Shown in pieces: positions 21,865-27,203 of a stretch of DNA of 27,203 nt (its first letter is position 1; every line of letters starts with the position of its first letter). Made by a program: the position numbers and the translations under genes. Source of the stretch: an uncultured Collinsella sp. GTDB taxonomy: Bacteria; Actinomycetota; Coriobacteriia; Coriobacteriales; Coriobacteriaceae. Under the pieces are notes generated by a model that was not told the DNA's origin, searched no databases, and saw only the letters and a program-made list of their open reading frames with translations. The stretch covers positions 1-27,203 of the forward strand of contig CAUDZT010000029.1 in the NCBI GenBank assembly GCA_958453935.1, read 5' to 3'.

Positions 21865-22000
21865 TCTCGATCTGTAACAGTAACTCGGCAAAATCGACCC
21901 TAGATGTTACAGATCGAGACAAACAATCGGTATCGACCTAAATAATCTCAATCTGTAACATCTAACCCGTTTTCGGCCTTAGAACTGTTACAGATCAAGA
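21865..22000. repeat. Two tandem 55-bp inverted-repeat units
   Basis: Unit 1: TCTCGATCTGTAACA (21865-21879) pairs perfectly with 21905-21919. Unit 2: TCTCAATCTGTAACA (21946-21960) pairs with 21986-22000 with two mismatches. Both have 15-base arms and exactly 25-base centres; unit starts are 81 bases apart. The centres share little sequence. There is no ORF inside, and the pair lies between two hairpins in the gap between thiD and the SGNH gene. Confidence 0.75.
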
Positions 22001-22002
22001 CA

Positions 22003-22049
22003 AGCAAACAAAACAAGCCCCCCGCAAGGGGAACTTTTGTGGTGGCTTG
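22003..22049 (-). terminator. Terminator of the SGNH hydrolase gene
   Basis: Minus strand: CAAGCC (22044-22049) pairs with GGCTTG (22014-22019) and encloses CCCC-TTGC-GGGG (22020-22031). TTTTGTTTG follows. It begins nine bases after the stop codon at 22058. Confidence 0.7.
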
Positions 22050-22057
22050 GGGTCGCG

Positions 22058-22717
22058 CTACTCACCGAGCATCTCTTGGAGCTTGGCTGCCACGGCATGT
22101 CCCAAGCTCTCGTGGCTTTCGGGCATCATATGCAGATAGTCGATATCGCCCGGCTCGGCAAACTCGGCGGCATTCAAAAAGTCGCAGCCAAACTGCTCAG
22201 CTACGTGCGCATAGTATTCAGCAAAATGCTCCGAGGCCTCGACGGAACGCTCGTCAAAATCGGTCATATATACATCGGCGATTTGGGGCTTGATCTTGAT
22301 AGGTGCCATCAGCAGAATACGCGGGCAGGGTGCGGCATTGGTCCAGGGAAATGCACGCACCGCGCGAATCAGCGCCATGGTGCCACGGGCAATATCGGAG
22401 GCCGTCACACCAAAGACCGTCTTGCAATCGTTAGTTCCCAGCATAATAACGATCGCATCCAGCGGCTTATGAGCCTCGAGCAGCATCGGCAGCGCGCGGA
22501 TGCCGTTAAGATTGGTGTCCAGATGGCACATATCGTCGCGTACCGTCGTGCGGCCGTTGAGGCCTTCTTCAATTACATGCCAGCCCTCGCCTAAATCACG
22601 TTGGGCCACGCCACACCAGCGCACATCCTGCGCATAGCGCACCGAAATGCCATCGCGCATACCAGCCGGATCATAGCCATAGGTGTTGCTGTCACCAAAG
22701 CACAGAACGTTTTTCAT
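22058..22717 (-). CDS. SGNH/GDSL hydrolase family protein (arylesterase-like)
   Basis: A 219-residue esterase of the SGNH superfamily, probably cytoplasmic as there is no signal peptide. The four blocks are visible: CFGDSNTYGY (Ser near residue 10), the Gly in EEGLNGRTT, GTND in IMLGTNDCK, and DYLH near residue 195 as the Asp-x-x-His pair. This pattern resembles the MsAcT-like arylesterases or acyltransferases. The ATG at 22717 has GGGGAGC upstream; the frame is open to 22789, but that part is the terminator of the preceding gene. Substrate unknown. Confidence 0.88.
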   Translation of the reverse strand: MKNVLCFGDSNTYGYDPAGMRDGISVRYAQDVRWCGVAQRDLGEGWHVIEEGLNGRTTVRDDMCHLDTNLNGIRALPMLLEAHKPLDAIVIMLGTNDCKTVFGVTASDIARGTMALIRAVRAFPWTNAAPCPRILLMAPIKIKPQIADVYMTDFDERSVEASEHFAEYYAHVAEQFGCDFLNAAEFAEPGDIDYLHMMPESHESLGHAVAAKLQEMLGE

Positions 22718-22732
22718 CGTAAGCTCCCCACT

Positions 22733-22767
22733 CAATAAAAAGCCGACGGGAGCAGCCCCCGTCGGCT
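22733..22767 (-). terminator. Terminator of the PARG-like gene
   Basis: A perfect 10-bp stem AGCCGACGGG/CCCGTCGGCT (22741-22750 with 22758-22767), loop seven bases, is followed on the minus strand by TTTTTATTG. It separates the PARG-like and SGNH transcripts. Confidence 0.85.
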
Positions 22768-22792
22768 CGGCATGTCGCATCACGTGCACCGT

Positions 22793-23926
22793 TTACAGGT
22801 ACTTGCGCCAGTCGTCGTCATCCTCATCGTCCTCGGCAGCGGCCTGAGCCTGCTCGGCGGCACGGGCGGCTGCGGCGCGGGCGGCAACCTGAGCATAGGA
22901 CTCCTCGTTTCGCTCGGGGAAGTTTGCCAGCACGTGCTCGAATTTGGCGAAGTCCTCGTCCCAGCGCGTAGAGGGCACGGCAAAGAAGACCTGCTTGACC
23001 TTGAAGTCGCCCGATGCGAGCTCCTTGCGGAAGAGCTCGGCCACGGCCTCGGCATCAAAGCCGTTGTTGTCGCAGCCCCATGCGCCCAGCACGAGCTTCT
23101 CGCGACCCAACTCGTCGCAGATGGCGAGCACAAAGCGGATGCGGTCGCGCAGGGCATCCAGCAGAGCATCGTCGCTCACGCGATACTCCTGGCGGGCACG
23201 CTTGACGTTGGGCGCGGCGGCCACGATCACGTCGGCATAGGCGTGCACATGCTTGCGCTCGAAGCGCACCGCGGGCACCACCAGCGCACGGTTGCGGTAC
23301 AGCTCACAGTTGATGTTGCGGCGACGGTTCTCACCGTACCATTTACGCTGCTTATCGAGGACGTTGTACAGATACGAATCGGCGCACAGCGTGGCCTCCT
23401 GGCCCAGATAACCCTGAATATATCCACCGCCCGGATTGGTAAACGAGGCAAAGGCGAGCACGGCCATGTCGCAGAACTGCGCATAGCCGCGACCGTTATC
23501 GAGGATTGTCTGCGTGGCGGAGGCATCGAGCACAGTGACCTCGGGCAGAACCGGAGCGGGCTCCTCAGCAGGCGCGGACTCAGCTTCGGCGATTTCCTCG
23601 GCAGGCTCCTCGACGGGCTCGGGCGCTGCCTCGGTCTCGGGCGCTGCCTCGACCTCGGCAGTCTCCGCGTCCTCGACGTCCTCGGCGACCTGCTCTTCGG
23701 GGGCCACAGCAGTCTGAACCTTGGCCTTCATCGCCGCGACAAAGCCGGCGGGCATGCCGTCAAACTCGCGAACACCGGCAAGCGAACGCTCGATATCCTT
23801 GGCGCACGCTTCGGACACAGTCGCCACATGGCGCTCGGCGGCCTTGGCACGCGCCTCACGCTTGGGATTGGGCTGTCCCGCGCGGTTGGGCCTGCGGTTA
23901 CGGTTCCTGTTGTCGACGTCTGCCAT
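22793..23926 (-). CDS. TIGR02452-type (PARG-like macrodomain) protein with acidic insert
   Basis: A 377-residue protein resembling bacterial poly(ADP-ribose) glycohydrolases. The macrodomain core shows FASFTNPGGGYIQGYLGQEA (159-178) and, later, VLGAWGCDNNGFDAEAVAELF. Canonical PARG has GGG-X6-8-QEE; here it is QEA, so the usual catalytic second Glu is Ala178. The N-terminus is basic (RNRNRRPNRAGQPNPKREAR); residues about 75-128 are a Glu/Ala/Pro low-complexity linker, and the C-terminus ends in an Ala-rich stretch and EDDEDDDDW. The ATG at 23926 has GAAAGG nine bases upstream. It may bind ADP-ribose without cleaving it, or act through another residue. It is a single-gene unit between terminators. 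Confidence 0.8.
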   Translation of the reverse strand: MADVDNRNRNRRPNRAGQPNPKREARAKAAERHVATVSEACAKDIERSLAGVREFDGMPAGFVAAMKAKVQTAVAPEEQVAEDVEDAETAEVEAAPETEAAPEPVEEPAEEIAEAESAPAEEPAPVLPEVTVLDASATQTILDNGRGYAQFCDMAVLAFASFTNPGGGYIQGYLGQEATLCADSYLYNVLDKQRKWYGENRRRNINCELYRNRALVVPAVRFERKHVHAYADVIVAAAPNVKRARQEYRVSDDALLDALRDRIRFVLAICDELGREKLVLGAWGCDNNGFDAEAVAELFRKELASGDFKVKQVFFAVPSTRWDEDFAKFEHVLANFPERNEESYAQVAARAAAARAAEQAQAAAEDDEDDDDWRKYL

Positions 23927-23988
23927 AAGTGGTCACCTTTCCTGTCGCTGCCGCTGTCGGCTTTTTCCCATCCATGATACCCCGCCGT

Positions 23989-24021
23989 GCACAAAAAAGA
24001 CGGCCCCGCAGGACCGCCTTT
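23989..24021 (-). terminator. Terminator of the Bax-inhibitor-1 gene
   Basis: An imperfect GC-rich stem (about 23996-24021: AAAG/CTTT, CGG/CCG and CC/GG with mismatches) is followed by TTTTTTG on the minus strand, about 45 bases after the stop codon. Confidence 0.6.
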
Positions 24022-24066
24022 CACATCGTTTTACCGCGTCCGACAAGAAACGCTGCAATCCCCGCG

Positions 24067-24762
24067 CTAGTCGCGACGACCGAGGATGTTCAGGATGCGC
24101 AGGAACACGTTGATAATGTCCACGAACAGGTTGGACGCCATGAGCACCGCATTGGGCAGCGTGGGCGGCACCGTCGTGGCAACATAGGTATCGTAGCCAA
24201 TAAAGCCGGCGAACACCACGATCACGATCAGGTCGGTGATGGTCTGCGAGACGCCCATGAACATCAGCACGATCTCGACCAGAATAGTGGCGAGCAGAAT
24301 GCCAAAACCGATGCCATATACGCGCTGGAAAAACTTGGGGAACGTCACGCCCAAGGCGCCAAAGACAAAGGTGATGGCGGCGGTGGCGATAAAGGCGGTG
24401 TTGATGGTGGGCAGGTCGTAGTTGGCAAGGCCAAACGACGCGGTCAGGCCAAAGGTGCTCGCAAAGATCACGTAACCCGCGAGTGACAGCCCCACGGACT
24501 GCTTGCCCGCAGCAGCCGACATCATGACGATGCCGACGATGGTCAGAATAAACGAGCCAAAGACCAGCGGCAAAGCGGCGCCGCTCATCATCATGCGGGC
24601 AAACGCCATGGTGCTCGTAAAGTAGGCACCGGCACCCATGGCGCAAAAGCCCAAAAAGATCAGGGCAGACATGACAAGGTTGTACGCACGCGGCGACATC
24701 TCCTTGGCACGGCTTGTGCCGGTCTCGATGGGGCCGTTCTGATAGCCCTGGATATCGTTCAT
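24067..24762 (-). CDS. Bax inhibitor-1 / YccA family membrane protein
   Basis: A 231-residue integral membrane protein with about seven hydrophobic segments (near 28-47, 58-81, 88-108, 117-139, 147-167, 173-193 and 204-222). The family is linked to calcium leak and, in E. coli YccA, to FtsH modulation; the role here is unknown. Typical sequences are FVFGALGVTFPKFF, FAGFIGYDTYVA and the C-terminal LFVDIINVFLRILNILGRRD. The ATG at 24762 has GAAAGGA at seven bases. A TACAAT -10 lies at 24819-24824. It is a single gene with its own terminator. Confidence 0.92.
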   Translation of the reverse strand: MNDIQGYQNGPIETGTSRAKEMSPRAYNLVMSALIFLGFCAMGAGAYFTSTMAFARMMMSGAALPLVFGSFILTIVGIVMMSAAAGKQSVGLSLAGYVIFASTFGLTASFGLANYDLPTINTAFIATAAITFVFGALGVTFPKFFQRVYGIGFGILLATILVEIVLMFMGVSQTITDLIVIVVFAGFIGYDTYVATTVPPTLPNAVLMASNLFVDIINVFLRILNILGRRD

Positions 24763-24818
24763 AGCTTCGTCCTTTCAAAAAGCGCCACAACAGCGCCGTA
24801 GGTGACAAGATTCCTGCC

Positions 24819-24824
24819 ATTGTA
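24819..24824 (-). promoter_or_regulatory. Putative -10 of the Bax-inhibitor-1 gene
   Basis: TACAAT on the minus strand, about 57 bases before the start codon; no clear -35. Confidence 0.4.
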
Positions 24825-24842
24825 CCCGAATGCCGCGCGCTC

Positions 24843-25181
24843 TTACCTGCGGCGCTCGCCCTCGAGCGTACGATCAAAAGCCCAGACCCACCAACGCATC
24901 ACGTGCACCTGCGAGCCGTCCGCCCGCTCACGCGTTTGGTCCTCCAGATACAACTCGGTCGCATGTCCGCCAAAACGTACCTTATAGGTTGCCGTACGAA
25001 TGCCGTGAACCGTCAGGCCAAACCCGGTGGTCGAGATAATTTCGTCGATCGTAAAACAACGGCCGTCAACCCAGCAGACGGTGACCGGCACGACTTGTCC
25101 GCCCGCAAGGATGCGGGCCACGACGTCCACATACTGCTTGTGCACGCGTCGAGTTTTGCCATCTGTCTGTCGGTATTCCAT
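24843..25181 (-). CDS. Hypothetical protein, about 112 residues
   Basis: I do not recognise this protein with confidence. It starts MEYRQTDGKTRRVHKQY and contains VDGRCFTIDEI and, near the C-terminus, MRWWVWAFD. It appears soluble, mixed alpha/beta, with no signal peptide. The style (a short domain around a W-V-D-G-R strand and a WW near the end) recalls small actinobacterial DUF proteins such as DUF6504, but this is a guess. Start choice is uncertain: ATG 25181 has AGGGA only two bases upstream, and the in-frame ATG at 25202 has no site. It is followed by the Bax-inhibitor-1 gene, whose -10 overlaps its end. Confidence 0.62.
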   Translation of the reverse strand: MEYRQTDGKTRRVHKQYVDVVARILAGGQVVPVTVCWVDGRCFTIDEIISTTGFGLTVHGIRTATYKVRFGGHATELYLEDQTRERADGSQVHVMRWWVWAFDRTLEGERRR

Positions 25182-25361
25182 GGTCCCTATTATCGAACGC
25201 ATGTTTGTATGTTGTAAAGCGAACAGACTGTGGTTTTGGGATGTTGGGACGCGCGCACGTGTCCTCATGGCGTGTTAGCAAAAAGAACACCCGCGGTCAA
25301 CAGGGCTAATATTCAATGTTAGTGCCAAAAAATTCACTTCTCCCATCAGAACTCGGTAAAG

Positions 25362-25395
25362 AAACCCGCAGGAGGTGATACGATTTATCATGTTT
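25362..25395. promoter_or_regulatory. Upstream region of pit
   Basis: The 250-bp gap between divergent genes holds GGAGGTGATACGATT (about 25371-25385), with an extended -10-like TGATACGAT and the palindrome TGATA-CGATT-TATCA. GGAGG here precedes only a GTG-started reading frame of eight codons, so it is probably not a gene start. No Pho-box can be named from sequence alone. Confidence 0.25.
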
Positions 25396-25431
25396 TTGTA
25401 ACGTGTCTGCAAACTTCGAGAAAGCCCATAT

Positions 25432-26481
25432 ATGGACGTAACGTTCTCAACCTTCCTCGGCCAGCTTGTGTCGAACCCAGTCCTTGCCGTCACCGTGATC
25501 CTCGCGCTCGGCGCCATCTTCGTCAACGGATGGACCGACGCGCCCAACGCCATCGCGACCTGCGTCACCACGCGTTGCATGCCCGCCCGCGCCGCCATCC
25601 TCATGAGCGCCGCATTCAACTTCTTGGGCGTGCTCATCATGACGCACTTTAACGCGAGCGTCGCCAACACCATCTCACATATCGTCGACTTTGGCGGAAA
25701 CAGCACCATGGCACTCGCCTGTCTGTGCGCGGCGCTGTTCTCCATCGTCGTCTACGGCGCCACAGCGTCGCGTTTTGGCATCCCCACCTCGCAAAGCCAC
25801 AGCCTTATCGCCGGCCTGACCGGTGCTGCCATCGCCCTCGGCGGCGCGAACAGCGTCAACGTCCACGAGTGGATGAAGGTCATCTACGGCCTGGCGCTCT
25901 CCATCGGTCTGGGCTTTGTCATGGGCTGGATCCTGTGCAAACTCGTCTCTATTCTGTTTGCCGCCGCCAATAGGCGACGTGCCAACGTCTTCTTTAAATA
26001 CGCTCAGATCGCGAGTGCTGCGGCCATGAGTTTTATGCACGGCGCGCAGGATGGGCAGAAGTTCATCGGCGTGCTCTTTTTAGGCGTGGCCTTTGCCAGC
26101 GGCCAGACGAGCGTCGGCGACGCCGGCATCCCCATCTGGATCATGCTGCTGTGCTCGGCCACCATGGGCATCGGCACCAGTGTAGGCGGCGAGCGCATCA
26201 TCAAGTCCGTCGGCCAGAGCATGGTCAAGCTCGAGAAGTATCAGGGCTTCTCCGCCGACCTCGCAGGCGCCGCGAATCTGCTGCTTGCCACCCTTACCGG
26301 TATCCCTGTGTCCTCCACCCACATCAAGACCTGCGCCATCATGGGCGTCGGTGCCGTCAAGCGCCTCTCGGCCATCAACTTCGGCGTGGTCAAGGACATG
26401 ATGTTCACCTGGTTCTTCACCTTCCCCGCCTGCGGACTCATCAGCTTTGTCATGGCCAAGCTGTTCATGATGTTCCTCTAG
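25432..26481 (+). CDS. pit: PiT family inorganic phosphate transporter
   Basis: A 349-residue membrane protein with about nine or ten hydrophobic segments that imports phosphate driven by an ion gradient. The two inverted PiT signatures are visible: VNGWTDAPNAIATCV near residue 31 and MHGAQDGQKFIGV near residue 203. Paired PTSQSHSLIAGLTGAAI and PVSSTHIKTCAIMGVGAVKR are the matching halves of the duplicated domain. The ATG at 25432 has a weak GAGAAAG site. The DUF47 gene 67 bp downstream is its usual partner, so the two probably form an operon. Confidence 0.93.
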   Translation: MDVTFSTFLGQLVSNPVLAVTVILALGAIFVNGWTDAPNAIATCVTTRCMPARAAILMSAAFNFLGVLIMTHFNASVANTISHIVDFGGNSTMALACLCAALFSIVVYGATASRFGIPTSQSHSLIAGLTGAAIALGGANSVNVHEWMKVIYGLALSIGLGFVMGWILCKLVSILFAAANRRRANVFFKYAQIASAAAMSFMHGAQDGQKFIGVLFLGVAFASGQTSVGDAGIPIWIMLLCSATMGIGTSVGGERIIKSVGQSMVKLEKYQGFSADLAGAANLLLATLTGIPVSSTHIKTCAIMGVGAVKRLSAINFGVVKDMMFTWFFTFPACGLISFVMAKLFMMFL

Positions 26482-26548
26482 CCACACCGAGCGTCCATCC
26501 GGACTGCAATGCATCGCCCACCCGTCTTCGCCTCGAAAGGACCCACCC

Positions 26549-27172
26549 ATGGCAAAGAAACCCGATTCGTTCTACTTCGATAACTACGTCGCCTGCGCCG
26601 ACCTCGCCGTCCAGGCCGCAGAGCTGCTCATCAAGATTTTTGAGAACTTCGACCCGGCGCAGATCCACGACATGCTCGAGGAGATGCATGCGATTGAGCA
26701 TGCGGCCGACATGAAGCACCATGAGCTCGAGGACGCCCTGCTCACGGCCTTTATCACCCCGCTTGAGCGCGAGGACCTGAACCTGATGAGCTGCTCGCTC
26801 GACACCGTGCTCGACCGTATCGAGGGCGTCATGCAGCGCGTCTACTTCACCAACATCCAGAGCATCCATCCCGATGCCATCGTGATCGCCCACAAGGTGA
26901 CCGACGCCTGCCGCGCCATGAAAGACCTGATGGTCGAGCTGCCCAACTACCGCAAGTCCAAAACGCTGCGCGAGCTCGTCATCCAGATCAACACCATCGA
27001 GTCCGAGGCCGACGAGCTCTATATCAACGCCATGCGCAACCTGCACGTTAACGGCAAGGACCCGCTCGAGGTCATCGCTTGGCGAGACGTGTACGCCTTC
27101 CTGGAGTACTGTGCTGACTGCTGCGAGAATGTGGCCGATGTCGTGGATTCGATTGTCATGAAGAACAGTTAA
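26549..27172 (+). CDS. DUF47 family protein (PhoU-like partner of PiT)
   Basis: A 207-residue, all-helical, cytoplasmic protein of the DUF47/PhoU-like family, which usually accompanies PiT transporters and is thought to regulate phosphate uptake. Acidic metal-binding-type motifs are seen, such as MHAIEHAADMKHHELEDAL, NTIESEADELY and CENVADVVDSIV, spaced as in the two three-helix bundles of PhoU. The ATG at 26549 has AAAGGA seven bases upstream. The order pit then DUF47 is conserved in many bacteria, more often with DUF47 first. The 31 bases after it to the window end show no gene start I can support. Confidence 0.92.
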   Translation: MAKKPDSFYFDNYVACADLAVQAAELLIKIFENFDPAQIHDMLEEMHAIEHAADMKHHELEDALLTAFITPLEREDLNLMSCSLDTVLDRIEGVMQRVYFTNIQSIHPDAIVIAHKVTDACRAMKDLMVELPNYRKSKTLRELVIQINTIESEADELYINAMRNLHVNGKDPLEVIAWRDVYAFLEYCADCCENVADVVDSIVMKNS

Positions 27173-27203
27173 TTGGGGGTACATGTCCCACCGGTCGCGG
27201 GGG

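Noticed and set aside
1..27203. tRNA genes, CRISPR arrays, insertion sequences or prophage genes
   Set aside because: I saw no TPsiC-arm or acceptor pairing, no short regularly spaced direct repeats, and no transposase, integrase or phage structural motifs.

Overview
The window looks like ordinary chromosome of a high-GC Coriobacteriia actinobacterium, most likely Collinsella or a close relative. This is inferred from protein style, AAAGG-type ribosome binding sites, GTG and TTG starts, a four-domain S1 protein, and PiT/DUF47 and M18 genes. I recognise no phage, plasmid, transposase or CRISPR genes. About 22 protein genes are supported, plus RNase P RNA, a TPP riboswitch and several intergenic elements.

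Layout. 1-1181 (minus): truncated O-acetylhomoserine sulfhydrylase, divergent from a small C_GCAxxG_C_C redox protein. 1925-4498 (minus): IMPACT/YigZ protein, RNase P RNA and ribosomal protein S1. 4814-8214: a HAD hydrolase convergent with a cysteine-desulfidase-like protein, then rpiB convergent with ndk. 8599-12058 (minus): arginine block with argG, a 56-codon unknown gene and argH; argG is preceded by a 554-bp gap that holds a 24-codon, arginine-rich leader peptide and alternative hairpins. 12333-13160 (plus): Cof-type phosphatase, followed by long palindromes. 13506-16256 (minus): DNA polymerase I. 16423-18733 (plus): M18 aminopeptidase and yaaA. 18774-19289 (minus): a membrane-anchored unknown. 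19361-21802 (plus): TPP riboswitch, thiC and thiD. 21817-22049: a cluster of inverted repeats. 22058-25181 (minus): SGNH hydrolase, PARG-like macrodomain protein, Bax-inhibitor-1 protein and a small unknown. 25432-27172 (plus): PiT phosphate transporter with its DUF47 partner.

How the genes work together: argG and argH carry out the last two steps of arginine synthesis; thiC and thiD make the pyrimidine half of thiamine under TPP control; pit and DUF47 form a phosphate uptake pair. The rest are mostly single-gene housekeeping units separated by clear intrinsic terminators.

The most interesting candidate for an undescribed system is the argG leader. A small ORF with a strong Shine-Dalgarno ends in a run with six Arg codons among its last ten sense codons. 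Downstream lie mutually exclusive hairpins, the last followed by U-tracts. This is the architecture of ribosome-mediated attenuation by arginine supply.
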